In this document: piece by piece, positions 39,999-49,481 of the stretch | How positions within the stretch are numbered: the first letter of the stretch is position 1 | Layout: each line of letters begins with the position of its first letter | DNA from: Acidobacteriaceae bacterium | GTDB taxonomy: Bacteria; Acidobacteriota; Terriglobia; Terriglobales; Acidobacteriaceae | Assembly: GCA_028283625.1 (NCBI GenBank) | Contig: JAPWKG010000010.1 | Span: 121,665 to 185,664 of the forward strand | Reading direction: 5' to 3' | Length of the DNA stretch: 64,000 nucleotides | The notes under the pieces: model-generated | The model's database searches: none | Told to the model about the DNA's origin: nothing | The model's input: the letters and a program-made list of their open reading frames with translations, nothing else | Position numbers and translations under genes: made by a program

Positions 39999-41317
39999 AT
40001 ATCTCCATCAACGCTGAACGCCTCCTTGCCGAGTTGTACACACTCAGTCGCATGACCGATTGCCCTGCGACCGAAGACACCTCTCTGCCCGAGCCGACGC
40101 AGGCCGTCACCCGCATCGTCTTCACGTCCCGCGATATGGAAGCACGCGCCTGGCTGAAGAAACTGGCGACTAAGGCAGGCTTTCAGGTGCGGGAAGATGC
40201 AGTGGGCAATACCTTCCTTCGCTGGGAAGGCAGCGACCCGTCTCTGGGCGCAGTGGGCACCGGTTCGCATACCGATGCCATTCCCCATGCCGGGATGTAC
40301 GACGGCACAGTCGGTGTTCTTGGCGGACTGGAAGCGATGCGCTCCCTCAAAGAAGCGGGCTTCCAGCCAAAGCGTGCGATCGAAACGCTGATGTTCACCA
40401 GCGAAGAGCCTACCCGCTTCGGGATTGGCTGTCTGGGATCACGCCTTCTCGGCGGTGTGCTCGATGCGGCGACCGCCGATGCGTTGCGCGACCGGCTTGC
40501 GGAGACGGAGCCGGGAGCGCCAGAGGGCCTCACGCTGGCGCAGGTGCGCCAGCAGGCGGGCTTTGAAGGCTCGCTGAGCACGGTTAAGCTGCCGCAGCAG
40601 TATTACGATGCCTGGGTTGAGTTGCACATTGAACAAGGCCCTTTGCTGGAGCGTGAAGGCATCGAGTTGGGAATCGTCACCAACATCGCAGCTCCGGCCA
40701 GCTATCGCTACACGCTTGAAGGCTTTGGCGGCCACGCCGGCGCACTGCTCATGCCCGATCGCCGGGATGCGCTGTGCGCCGCAGCCGAACTGATTCTCGC
40801 CGTTGAGCGTTTTGCGCTGGAGGCCAACGCGCTGGCGAAAGCACAAGGGCACTCCGGGGTGGACACGGTTGCAACCGTTGGCACCGTTGCGGTGCATCCG
40901 GGCGCAGTAAACTCTGTGCCTTCGCATGTGCAGATCATGCTCGACATTCGCGACACCGATGTTGCACGCCGCAATAACGTCATGGAAAAGCTGCATGCGG
41001 AGATCGCCGCAATCGAGTCACGCCGCGCCGTCACGATCACCGAAGAGACGATTAACGCGGATCAGCCCTCGCACAGCGACCCAAGAATTCTGGCCGCGCT
41101 CGAAGAAGCATGCCGCGCAGAGGCCGCAAGTTACCGCACCATGGTTTCTCGCGCCTACCACGACTCCAACTTCATGGCATGCGTAGCACCGATCGCCATG
41201 CTCTTCATTCCATGCCGCAACGGCGTCTCACACCGCCCGGATGAGTATTCCACTCCAGAACAGATCGTGCTGGGTACCCGGGTGCTCGCACGCACGCTGG
41301 CAACGCTGGCCGGGTAG
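39995..41317 (+). CDS. M20-family ureidoglycolate amidohydrolase (or allantoate amidohydrolase)
   Basis: From ATG at 39995, overlapping the allE stop (ATGA), the protein has 440 residues. M20 motifs: GTGSHTDAIPHAGMYDGTVGVLGGLEAMRSLKEAGF, LMFTSEEPTRFGIGCLGS, ELHIEQGPLLE, GFGGHAGALLMPDRRDALCAAAELI, and AYHDSNFMACVAPIAMLFIPCRNGVSHRPDEYS. Coupling to allE suggests it takes the next step, ureidoglycolate to glyoxylate, CO2 and 2 NH3, in the UAH role. The other M20 gene lies upstream. The track's start adds 25 shadow residues. Confidence 0.85.
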   Translation: MNISINAERLLAELYTLSRMTDCPATEDTSLPEPTQAVTRIVFTSRDMEARAWLKKLATKAGFQVREDAVGNTFLRWEGSDPSLGAVGTGSHTDAIPHAGMYDGTVGVLGGLEAMRSLKEAGFQPKRAIETLMFTSEEPTRFGIGCLGSRLLGGVLDAATADALRDRLAETEPGAPEGLTLAQVRQQAGFEGSLSTVKLPQQYYDAWVELHIEQGPLLEREGIELGIVTNIAAPASYRYTLEGFGGHAGALLMPDRRDALCAAAELILAVERFALEANALAKAQGHSGVDTVATVGTVAVHPGAVNSVPSHVQIMLDIRDTDVARRNNVMEKLHAEIAAIESRRAVTITEETINADQPSHSDPRILAALEEACRAEAASYRTMVSRAYHDSNFMACVAPIAMLFIPCRNGVSHRPDEYSTPEQIVLGTRVLARTLATLAG

Positions 41318-41346
41318 TACGCGCTACACTGTGGGGGCAAACGACT

Positions 41347-42705
41347 ATGCCCATTGAGTCTCGCAACCCGGCCACAGGTCAGCTGCTGCGCAGCTTTGAG
41401 CCACTGACCTCCGAAGCACTCGAAGCCAAGCTCGCACTAGCCTCAGAAGCCTCTCGCAAACGCGAGCGCATGGAGGATCGCACCTTCTGGATGCGGCGGC
41501 TCGCCGCCCTGCTGGAGCAGGATCGCGAAGAGCTTGCCGCGCTTATGACGACGGAAATGGGGAAGACGCTCACCGCGGCCTTCGCCGAAGTGGATAAATG
41601 CGCTGCCTGCTGCCGTTTCTATGCTGAGCACGCCAGCCATCTGCTCACGCCCAAACAGGTTCGCACCGAATACGCTTCAAGCTACGTCCGCTGGGACCCT
41701 TTAGGGGTCGTGCTCGCCATCATGCCGTGGAACTTTCCTCTGTGGCAGGTCTTTCGCTTCCTCGCTCCGGCGCTCATGGCAGGGAACGTCGCGCTGCTGA
41801 AGCACGCCTCGAACGTGCCGCAGTGCGCTTTGGCCATTGAAACGCTGGTGCGCCGTGCCGGTTTTCCGCGCGGCTGCTTTCAGAGCCTTCTACTTGAGGC
41901 TCAGCACGTCGAAAAGCTACTGGCCGATGAGCGCGTAGCAGCGGTAACCGTAACAGGATCGGAGGCAACCGGCCGCGCCATCGCCGCACAGGCCGGCTGG
42001 CTGATTAAAAAGAGCGTGCTGGAGCTGGGCGGCTCAGACCCTTTCATCGTCATGCCATCAGCGGACCTTGCTGCCGCAGTCAGTACCGCAGTCAAGGCGA
42101 GGGTCATCAACAACGGCCAATCCTGTATCGCCGCCAAGCGTTTTCTGATCCATAAAGATATCTACCCGGAGTTCGAACGACGCTTCGTTGTGGCCATGGA
42201 AGCGCTCAAAGTGGGTGATCCGATGCGCGAAAGCACGGACATTGGGCCAATGGCGACGGAGAGCGTCGCAGAAGAGCTGGCATCGCAGGTGAAGTCTGCG
42301 CTCGAGGCAGGGGCCCGCGTCCTGACCGGTGGAGAACGCATGATCGGTGCAGGTTACTTCTTTGAGCCAACCGTGATCTCCGGACTTCCTCGCTCGGCCT
42401 CAGTTGCCAAAGAAGAGACCTTTGGTCCGTTGGCGATTCTCTTTGAGGTCAGCTCGCTCGAAGACGCGATCACGCTTGCCAATGGAACCAGCTTTGGGCT
42501 CGGCGCAAGCTGCTGGACGGTCGATCCGCGCGAACAGGAAGCGTTGGCCTCCGGCATTGAAGCAGGTTCGGTCTTCTTCAATGCACCTGTAGCCAGCGAC
42601 TCTCGCCTTCCCTTCGGAGGGGTGAAGCGCTCAGGATACGGCCGCGAGCTATCAGCCTCCGGCATGCGTGAGTTTCTGAACGCAAAGACCGTCGTCGTCG
42701 GCTAA
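41347..42705 (+). CDS. NAD(P)-dependent aldehyde dehydrogenase, succinate-semialdehyde type
   Basis: The 452-residue ALDH begins PIESRNPATGQLLRSFEPLT and has the cofactor/catalytic motifs MPWNFPLWQVFRFLAPALMAGNVALLKHASNVP, VTVTGSEATGRAIA, LELGGSDPFIVM (catalytic Glu), NNGQSCIAAKRF (catalytic Cys near 257) and KEETFGPLAILFEV. It resembles Sad/GabD-like enzymes that oxidise small semialdehydes. It follows the urate operon by 29 nt, so it may process a semialdehyde from glyoxylate metabolism, but the substrate is not shown. A strong terminator follows. Confidence 0.85.
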   Translation: MPIESRNPATGQLLRSFEPLTSEALEAKLALASEASRKRERMEDRTFWMRRLAALLEQDREELAALMTTEMGKTLTAAFAEVDKCAACCRFYAEHASHLLTPKQVRTEYASSYVRWDPLGVVLAIMPWNFPLWQVFRFLAPALMAGNVALLKHASNVPQCALAIETLVRRAGFPRGCFQSLLLEAQHVEKLLADERVAAVTVTGSEATGRAIAAQAGWLIKKSVLELGGSDPFIVMPSADLAAAVSTAVKARVINNGQSCIAAKRFLIHKDIYPEFERRFVVAMEALKVGDPMRESTDIGPMATESVAEELASQVKSALEAGARVLTGGERMIGAGYFFEPTVISGLPRSASVAKEETFGPLAILFEVSSLEDAITLANGTSFGLGASCWTVDPREQEALASGIEAGSVFFNAPVASDSRLPFGGVKRSGYGRELSASGMREFLNAKTVVVG

Positions 42706-42723
42706 GCAACAAGAAAGGCGAGA

Positions 42724-42759
42724 AAAGAGCGCACATCCCTGACAGGATGTGCGCTCTTT
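42724..42759 (+). terminator. Terminator closing the purine operon
   Basis: AAAGAGCGCACATCC pairs perfectly with GGATGTGCGCTCTTT around a 6-nt loop, followed by CTCT. It lies between the aldehyde dehydrogenase and the convergent TonB receptor gene. Confidence 0.85.
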
Positions 42760-42779
42760 CTCTGCTGCATTGAAGAGGG

Positions 42780-45700
42780 TTAGAAGGAGAAGGATGCCTG
42801 CAACGAAACACGGCGTGCCGCGGTATTCGACGTAAACGGGAATCCTTCAAACTGCGTGCTCTTGCCAAAGTACGGCGAGTTCAGCGTACCGACAGGAGCG
42901 CCTCCATTGCTGTTGCCGAAGAGGTTCATCACCATGACGCCGAAGGCGATGTTGTACTTCTGCGCAGTGTTGCCGCCGCCACCAAACATCGGTCCGCCGC
43001 CGCCATGACCACCACCACCACCGTGGCCGCCACCGCCCGGAGGAGGTCCACCAGGGCCACCGCCCCCCGGGCCACCGGCGTTCGCATCCGAAGCCTTCGA
43101 GCGTCCGAATCCCCACGTCTTGGTCAGACGGAAGTTCGTTGTGAACAGAGCCGGGCCGCTGCACATATTGATGGGTGCAATCTGATGGAAGCTGCTCGCA
43201 TTCGATGCCTGGCGGGAAAGGAACGTACCGCAACCAGCAATGCTCTGCGAGTTCGCCGTGCCGGTAGGCACCAGCAACGGGCGATCATTGAAGACACTGT
43301 CGCCGTTCAGATCCACGCTTTCCGTGACGTTGTAGGGGTTACCGCTCTGCCCGATAACGAACGGGCTGAACTGCACATAGTGCGGCAGAGAAAGAGAACC
43401 AGAGAAGAAGTACCTCGAGCGGACATCAAAGGTCGTGCGCCCAATGTCGGCGTTGATGTTGCCCGGGGTCGAGATAAACGAAGCCGCACCCGAGTTATTA
43501 CCGTTGGCATAGATGAGCGAATAGTAGCCGAAGAGCGAAAGCGCCTTCGCCATCTGCACGCGACCGTTCACCACGAGCTGGTTTTCGTGATATTGGCCGC
43601 CGGAGAAGAACTGATAGTTCACATCCTTGCTCGACGTATCGCAATCGCCATCAGACAGGATCTTGCAGGCAGCGTTCTGTTCCGCCAGCGCATGCACACC
43701 CAGCGAGTGAATATAGTTCACGCTCAGCGTGCCTACCTTCCCTAGCTGCTGGTCCGCGCCAATGGCTTCCTGAATGATGTACGGCGCACGAAGATTTCCC
43801 GCAGCCGAGTAGACCGTTCCTCCCGTTGACGCGCCCTTGCAAGCGGTCAGGTTCAGGTACGAGCAGTCTCCGATCGTGCCGTTGCTGCTCTGCAGCGTCG
43901 TCACCGTCTGGTTGATGCCGTTGTTGCTTTGCAGCGTCAGCACGTTACCTTCGCTGAAGCGATCGTAAAAGTAACCGAAGCCGCCGCGAATCACCGTACT
44001 CGGCGTTGTTTTGTTCTTGCCAATGCCGTAAGCGAACGCAAGGCGGGGTGCAAAGTCGTGATGGTTATTCAGATAGCTCTGCGTCTCATAACGCAGGCCG
44101 TAGGTCACCGTCAGGTTTGATATCGGGCGCCAATCGGTTTCAGCGTATAGACCGATATCCCAATAGTTCACGCGGATGGTCGGATTGTTCACCTGCGTGA
44201 TGGTGTACTGCGAGGGCGTATTCGCCTCATAGCCCGCAAGCGAACCGTAATTGAACGATCCGTTGGTATTGGTGCCCGCACCCAACGCTTCCTGAGTCTG
44301 GCGCACACGGCCACCGAAGCGGACGAAGTTCTTCTTCAACTGTACGGAGGTGTAGTTCCGATACTCGAAGTAGTTCTCGTGATCCGCGATCTTCTGCTTG
44401 CTGGAGCCACCCATGGTGAAGTAACCGGGCACGCTCACCTGCACGGCGTTGGAAAGCGCGTGGTTATCGGTACGATCACGCTCCCACTCAAACCGGGTTT
44501 CGTTGATGACCTTGGTGCCGAACGTCTGGGTATCGCCCAGCTGCAATTCCAGATTGCTGGAGCTCGCATCATAGGCTGTTCCCGGCAGCGTGAACTGCGA
44601 CAAGCCCTGATTGTTCGCATCGTTGACCACCACCTGAAGACGGGCGGTGAAAACGTTGTTCTGTCCGAACGCAAAATCGAGGCGAGGAGACACATCAGTA
44701 CGTACCTGCGGCGTAAACGTCAGCACCTGATAGCCGTACGTGCTGCAACCGATCGCGCCGGGGTCGCAGGGAGTCGTGGCTGAGGAGTTTGCGCTGTACA
44801 GCGTTGCGTTGGTGTACGAGTTATCCTCGATGTCGCGGTGCGAACCACCGATGCTGAACGAGCTGGTCTTCGACATGGGGCCGCTCAACGAGCCGAACAT
44901 GAAGAGCGTGTGGTACGGGAACTGCTGCACATCCTGTCCCAGGGACGGCGGCGCTACCGAGTTGAACTGCGATGGGTTACCGTTCACCTGGAAGTTGCCG
45001 TGGAACTTGTCCGTACCCGGCTTGGTAAAGACCTCCACGCGACCGTAACCGATCTTGTCATACTGCGCAGAAAACGGATTCTGGTTGATCCGAATCTCGC
45101 GAATAGATGACTTCGGAGGCAGCTGGCCACCGGTAAAGCCATCGACATAGATCTGCCCGCCGCTCGGACCAGCGCTGGGCCCCGCCAGCGCTGTTAGTTC
45201 ACTGGAAAGCTCATCCGGATCGTCAGAAAGAGCTTCCAGATCCTTGCCGGACAACACCACGGAACTTGCGTTCGAGTCAGAGTCAACGCTGACCTGCGCG
45301 GCGCGCGCATCCACGTTGACCACCTGCGTCTCTTCTCCAACCCGAAGCTGCGCGTCGAGCTTCACCGACGGCACGGGCTGAATCTTCAAAGAGGCCACGG
45401 CATAGGAGGCAAAACCCTTCATCGTCACCAGCATGGTGTACGTGCCCGGGGTCAGGCTAAGCGAATACGAGCCGTCCGCCTGGGAGGTCGCGGTGTGAGC
45501 CGAACCTTTGAGCGGGGTCATCGTCACCGTAGCACCGGGGATCGGATATCCATCCGGATCCGTCACCATGCCATGAATCTTGGTACCGTTCTGCGTCTGC
45601 GGGCTGGTCGCCGCACTCGCAATCGGTGCGGTCATCGCATCGGTGGCGGTCGGCGCCGGCGTTCCCGTTGCAGGCGTTACACCGGTCGTGGGGGAAACCG

Positions 45701-45854
45701 AAGGGGCCGCCGCTGCCGGTGCCGTTGGCATATGCGAGGTCGACGGCGGTGTTGCGCCACTCTGCGTTGTGGTCTGCTGCGCGATCGCGGTCGAAGTAGC
45801 CACTGCCACTGAACACACGAACGCCGTCCACAGTCTGCTGCTGCGTGAAAACAT
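42780..45854 (-). CDS. Oar-like TonB-dependent outer-membrane receptor with carboxypeptidase-regulatory domain
   Basis: The 1024-residue protein has a signal peptide, a Pro/Thr/Ala-rich linker, a carboxypeptidase-regulatory-like beta-sandwich (IHGMVTDPDGYPIPGATVTMTPLKGSAHTATSQADGSYSLSLTPGTYTMLVTMKGF at about 92-147), a plug (about 160-300) and a 22-strand-type beta-barrel ending in Phe (SLQASFSF). It is the Oar/SusC-like class abundant in acidobacteria, expected to import large nutrients. A Gly/Pro/His tract (GGPGGGGPGGPPPGGGGHGG) interrupts the barrel near residue 950. GAGGAG precedes the ATG. It is 137 nt downstream of a DUF5666 gene. Confidence 0.9.
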   Translation of the reverse strand: MFSRSSRLWTAFVCSVAVATSTAIAQQTTTQSGATPPSTSHMPTAPAAAAPSVSPTTGVTPATGTPAPTATDAMTAPIASAATSPQTQNGTKIHGMVTDPDGYPIPGATVTMTPLKGSAHTATSQADGSYSLSLTPGTYTMLVTMKGFASYAVASLKIQPVPSVKLDAQLRVGEETQVVNVDARAAQVSVDSDSNASSVVLSGKDLEALSDDPDELSSELTALAGPSAGPSGGQIYVDGFTGGQLPPKSSIREIRINQNPFSAQYDKIGYGRVEVFTKPGTDKFHGNFQVNGNPSQFNSVAPPSLGQDVQQFPYHTLFMFGSLSGPMSKTSSFSIGGSHRDIEDNSYTNATLYSANSSATTPCDPGAIGCSTYGYQVLTFTPQVRTDVSPRLDFAFGQNNVFTARLQVVVNDANNQGLSQFTLPGTAYDASSSNLELQLGDTQTFGTKVINETRFEWERDRTDNHALSNAVQVSVPGYFTMGGSSKQKIADHENYFEYRNYTSVQLKKNFVRFGGRVRQTQEALGAGTNTNGSFNYGSLAGYEANTPSQYTITQVNNPTIRVNYWDIGLYAETDWRPISNLTVTYGLRYETQSYLNNHHDFAPRLAFAYGIGKNKTTPSTVIRGGFGYFYDRFSEGNVLTLQSNNGINQTVTTLQSSNGTIGDCSYLNLTACKGASTGGTVYSAAGNLRAPYIIQEAIGADQQLGKVGTLSVNYIHSLGVHALAEQNAACKILSDGDCDTSSKDVNYQFFSGGQYHENQLVVNGRVQMAKALSLFGYYSLIYANGNNSGAASFISTPGNINADIGRTTFDVRSRYFFSGSLSLPHYVQFSPFVIGQSGNPYNVTESVDLNGDSVFNDRPLLVPTGTANSQSIAGCGTFLSRQASNASSFHQIAPINMCSGPALFTTNFRLTKTWGFGRSKASDANAGGPGGGGPGGPPPGGGGHGGGGGHGGGGPMFGGGGNTAQKYNIAFGVMVMNLFGNSNGGAPVGTLNSPYFGKSTQFEGFPFTSNTAARRVSLQASFSF

Positions 45855-45991
45855 GCTTGCTCCTCAATTCAAGCTGGCTCCCTGCTCTTCGCTACGACCG
45901 GCCGGGTTCGCCTCTTGCCTAACTTTGTGTACTCGCTTTGCTGAATCGACGCGCTGCTTCGACTCAGGCTTGAAATGCCGTGGCGAGCCCT

Positions 45992-47167
45992 TTAGCGGCC
46001 GCCGCCACCGGACTCATCTCCACCACCACCGCCGCCAAGACTCCAGGGCGACAACCGCATGGTTTCTCCGGCAGGCGCAGTGAGGATCGGCTCAACACCG
46101 ACCAGTAGCGTCACGGCTACGGGCTCACTATTTCCGGTACTGGAAGAGGCGACGATCATGACCGCCTCTCCGTTTTTCAACCCTGCCAGCGTCTCTGTTG
46201 GCAGGTGCGACATCATGCTCGACAACCCTGAGCTCTCGCGATGCGTCCGTTGCTCAGCCTCGCCGGGGCCTCCTGGCGCTACTCCCGCAGGCACCTTGCC
46301 CGCATCGTGAGAGGCTGCTCCAGCAGCTCCCCCTTTCAGGCGGGCAGCGATCACCTGCGCCATGGAGGGCGGCAACCGGCGCAGGTCGCTTACGCTCGTC
46401 ACCTGCACCTTGAGGGTCTTTTTCAGGGCGAGATCCTTCAACGTCACCGTGCCGGCCGCGACATCGACCGCGGTCAACAATCCCGAATAGTTCTCAAAGG
46501 TGCCGGCAACCATTCCGTCCGCAGCAATCGCGCTGCCATCCTCGGACTTGGTGCCACGCACACGCAGCTGATCTCCGGGCTGAATATCGGAGAGCTTGCA
46601 CACCGTCGCATCCTCAAACTTCACCGAGCCGCTCGCATAATGGCGAATCACCGTTGTCGGGGTCAAGGTAACGACCACGGTCTTGCCGCCGCTAGCCAGC
46701 ACGATCGTATTCGTCGCTGCATCCACTGTCTTTACAATGCCGCCGAGCCCCTTGGCCCAGGCTGCATCTTCGGTCGCATGCGTCTGCTCAATCGCCGTGG
46801 ACTTCATCACAATTACGCGCGTTGCATTCAGCGTCGTAGCCGCATCGCCCGCCGAGCCCGAGACCAGAACACGGTCGCCCACAGCGATATCGCTTACCGC
46901 GCCCACGGAGGCGGACTTCAGATCCTTGCTTCCAGGAGCAACGAGCAGTACCTTCGCCTCAGCTGGAACGTTGACCGTAATCTCACCGGAGGAGGCGCCC
47001 AGCACGAAGGAAGTCAGAAGCAACCCCGATCCGGTGAGCGTCTTGACCGTACCGGTGGCATGCGGCGTAGCTGCTGGAACCTGAGCGTAAAGGCATGGCG
47101 CCTCCACGGAAGAAGAAGCCACGCCACCGGCCAGGGCCAGGGCTAACATCCAATGAGCTGATCGCAC
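45992..47167 (-). CDS. Secreted DUF5666-repeat protein with Gly-rich C-terminus
   Basis: From GTG at 47167 (GAGGAGA 6 nt upstream) the protein has 391 residues with a signal peptide (RSAHWMLALALAGGVASSSVEA). Three or more small beta-barrel repeats of DUF5666 type follow (VPATPHATGTVKTLTGSGLLLTSF, LGGIVKTVDAATNTIVLASGGKTVVVTLTPTTVI, YSGLLTAVDVAAGTVTLKDLALKKTLKVQV). The C-terminus ends GGGGGGDESGGGGR. It is just upstream of the Oar-like receptor on the same strand, so it may be its surface partner (inference). Function unknown. Confidence 0.78.
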   Translation of the reverse strand: MRSAHWMLALALAGGVASSSVEAPCLYAQVPAATPHATGTVKTLTGSGLLLTSFVLGASSGEITVNVPAEAKVLLVAPGSKDLKSASVGAVSDIAVGDRVLVSGSAGDAATTLNATRVIVMKSTAIEQTHATEDAAWAKGLGGIVKTVDAATNTIVLASGGKTVVVTLTPTTVIRHYASGSVKFEDATVCKLSDIQPGDQLRVRGTKSEDGSAIAADGMVAGTFENYSGLLTAVDVAAGTVTLKDLALKKTLKVQVTSVSDLRRLPPSMAQVIAARLKGGAAGAASHDAGKVPAGVAPGGPGEAEQRTHRESSGLSSMMSHLPTETLAGLKNGEAVMIVASSSTGNSEPVAVTLLVGVEPILTAPAGETMRLSPWSLGGGGGGDESGGGGR

Positions 47168-47277
47168 CGCTGTTCTCCTCAGAACGCGCGTCGAAACGCA
47201 CGAAAAACTACCACGATAAGAGTACGTTGCAGCATGGAAAAAAGTCGCTGCACGGTACGCCAATCGTCATGAATTTT

Positions 47278-49173
47278 TCACTGGGGGAACATGCTTTCGT
47301 CACTCAGGTTTAATTCGAGGTGCGAAGCATACTTCGCCGAACCGAAAATGGAAATCGTCTCCGGCTGATACGCACTCGCAGGAGCCTGCATAATATTGGG
47401 CACCCATGTCTGCGGATTGCGGTCATAGAGCGGGAACCAGCTTGATTGCACCTCAACGCGCATCCTGTGCCCGGGCAGCCAGGTGTGATCGGCTCCGTGC
47501 AGACTCCAGCGGTACTCCACCACCTCACCCGGCTTTACGGGCTCAGGCGACTCGAAGCTCCTGCGGTAGCGACCGCGAAGGATCTCATCAACCACCATCA
47601 GCTCATAGCCGTCAGGGGATACATCGATCAGCTTTACGATCCAGTCGCCATCAGAACCTGTTGTCGCCGCAAAGAGATCCGCCATCACGTCGCCAGTAAC
47701 CGTAACCGGCCTGGTGAGCACCGGGGTATCGAAGTGCGCGACATCCTTGCGGCCGGAGACAAAGCTCTGGTCCTCGACCAGCCAAGGGCGCCACTGCGAG
47801 CCCTCCCCGTAGGTGGACTGCACCGGGCGGTGCCGGTACGGCACGGGGTCGGCAGGGTCGCTAACGTACTCCGCGGCCCGCGCATCGTGCGAGTTCTCCG
47901 CTACCGAAGCAGGAGCCACCGCACTGAGCTTGCTGCCCGCCTCAAGATATACGCGCGCTGGCTTGAATCCCTGCACGGGAGGCCACACCGCGTAGCGATG
48001 CCATTGGTTTTCCCCGGTCCGGAAACTGGCCGTATCTTCCAGGTCAAACCCTTTACGGTCTTTCAGGTACCACTCAAAAAACGGCGCTTCTATCTGGGTG
48101 CGGTACTGTTGGCCGGTCGGCTGCCCAAACTCCACACCACCAAAGTTTCCGCTCAGGTGATCCCCCGGTCCCCGCGCCCATCCGCCGTGATTCCACGGAC
48201 CGAGCACCAGAAAGACCTTATGGCGGCTATCGCCCGGCTTCTCGGCCTTCCGCAGAGCGGCGTACTCCGCCTGCGTCCCCCACATATCTTCCTGATCCCA
48301 GAAGCCGCCCACCTCCAGCACTGCAACCTCAGGAACGTGCAGATGCGGAAGAACCGACATTGCCTGCCAGAAAGGGGTGTAGCTCGGTTCGGTCAGAAAA
48401 CGGTGCGCCGTCGGCAGATCCGTCATCCCTGCGGAGGCAGCCGCACCGGCAAAGTTACCGTGCTCCAGGAAGAAGTCGAACTGGTCCTGCTTGGAGTCCT
48501 GACGCTTGTCGGTCTTCTGCGCCTCTAGCTGCTGAACGTAGTCAAAGCCGTATGTCTCGCGAAACGCCCCGTTATGAAAGAAGTCATCGCCCATCCACAC
48601 ATCGGTCATCGGCGCCTGCGGGCTTACCGCCTTCACCGCCGGATGCGCGTCGATTCCAGCCATCATGGAAAGAAAACCGGGGTAGGAGATTCCGAGGACG
48701 CCAACCCGGCCGTTATTGTTGCCCTCATGCTTCAGTAACCAGGCAATCGTGTCCCGCGTGTCGGTGGTCTCGTCAACGTCATGCTTGTTTGCATGCGTTA
48801 CGACCGGCCTGTTCATGACGAACTGACCGCCGGAGCCATAGCGCCCACGAATATCCTGAAAAACCCAGATGTAGCCGCTCGCCGCCAGCTCCGGCTTGCC
48901 CCCCGTAACCGTGATCGCCTCATAGCCATCCACGCCGTAGGGTGTGCGCGAAAGCAGAAAGGGCAGCGGCGCACCGGAGTGCTCGCTGCCCTTAGGGCGA
49001 AGGATGACCGTATGCAGCTTTACGCCGTCTCGCACCGGGATCATCTCCTCCGTGCGCACGTACTCCGGCATCACCACACCCGGAGGCGTTGGATTTCGTT
49101 GCGCCTCTCCTGCCTGCGCCAAAAACACAAGACAGGCACCTGCTACGACGACACGCAACGCATTCCACCGCAT
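47278..49173 (-). CDS. Secreted CocE/NonD-type hydrolase (X-Pro dipeptidyl-peptidase-like)
   Basis: The 631-residue protein has a signal peptide (MRWNALRVVVAGACLVFLAQAGEA). The alpha/beta-hydrolase domain has PVRDGVKLHTVILRPKG, FQDIRGRYGSGGQFV, the nucleophile elbow VGVLGISYPGFLSMM (Ser near 153), ASPVAPMTDVWMGDD-like SPQAPMTDVWMGDDFFHNGAF, VGGFWDQEDMWGT and PWNHGGWARG (catalytic His). A jelly-roll C-terminal domain (GEGSQWRPWLVEDQSFV...PGHRMRVEVQSSWFPLYDRNPQT) is typical of CocE and alpha-amino-acid ester hydrolases. Ester or amide substrate unknown; periplasmic or secreted. Confidence 0.88.
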   Translation of the reverse strand: MRWNALRVVVAGACLVFLAQAGEAQRNPTPPGVVMPEYVRTEEMIPVRDGVKLHTVILRPKGSEHSGAPLPFLLSRTPYGVDGYEAITVTGGKPELAASGYIWVFQDIRGRYGSGGQFVMNRPVVTHANKHDVDETTDTRDTIAWLLKHEGNNNGRVGVLGISYPGFLSMMAGIDAHPAVKAVSPQAPMTDVWMGDDFFHNGAFRETYGFDYVQQLEAQKTDKRQDSKQDQFDFFLEHGNFAGAAASAGMTDLPTAHRFLTEPSYTPFWQAMSVLPHLHVPEVAVLEVGGFWDQEDMWGTQAEYAALRKAEKPGDSRHKVFLVLGPWNHGGWARGPGDHLSGNFGGVEFGQPTGQQYRTQIEAPFFEWYLKDRKGFDLEDTASFRTGENQWHRYAVWPPVQGFKPARVYLEAGSKLSAVAPASVAENSHDARAAEYVSDPADPVPYRHRPVQSTYGEGSQWRPWLVEDQSFVSGRKDVAHFDTPVLTRPVTVTGDVMADLFAATTGSDGDWIVKLIDVSPDGYELMVVDEILRGRYRRSFESPEPVKPGEVVEYRWSLHGADHTWLPGHRMRVEVQSSWFPLYDRNPQTWVPNIMQAPASAYQPETISIFGSAKYASHLELNLSDESMFPQ

Positions 49174-49204
49174 CCGTGGTTCTCCTCCGCTGGTTGCTCT
49201 TGAT

Positions 49205-49429
49205 TTAGGTCAGGTTCGCGGGGCTGGCCGCACACTGCCATCCCTGACGGGCATGCGCACCGTCACAGAACGGACGCTTCTCGCTCAAGCCACAGCGGCA
49301 AAGGCTGACTGCGGGCTTACCCGTCAGATCCCACTCCTTGCCATCCGCATCCTTGAGCACGATGTGCCCTTCCACACGCAGCGGTCCATTCGGACGGACC
49401 GTAATATGTACTACCGATTCATCTGCCAT
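49205..49429 (-). CDS. CDGSH iron-sulfur domain protein
   Basis: From ATG at 49429 the small protein has 74 residues (MADESVVHITVRPNGPLRVEGHIVLKDADGKEWDLTGKPAVSLCRCGLSEKRPFCDGAHARQGW). CRCGLSEKRPFCDGAH is the CDGSH zinc-finger-like motif whose 3 Cys and 1 His bind a [2Fe-2S] cluster. Bacterial CDGSH proteins are thought to act in electron or cluster transfer. It is next to a UBP zinc-finger gene and the CocE-type hydrolase gene. Confidence 0.88.
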   Translation of the reverse strand: MADESVVHITVRPNGPLRVEGHIVLKDADGKEWDLTGKPAVSLCRCGLSEKRPFCDGAHARQGWQCAASPANLT

Positions 49430-49481
49430 CTGTGTTGCCCTCCCAACAAGGCTCAGCATAGCAGCCGTCCACGCGCAAATC

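Noticed and set aside
43000-43090. Repetitive CCACCACC-type DNA as a CRISPR or satellite
   Set aside because: It is the in-frame Gly-rich coding tract of the Oar-like receptor; no repeat-spacer structure.
46241-47146. 301-residue plus-strand ORF antisense to the DUF5666 gene
   Set aside because: Shadow frame; the minus-strand gene has a signal peptide, repeats and a good RBS.
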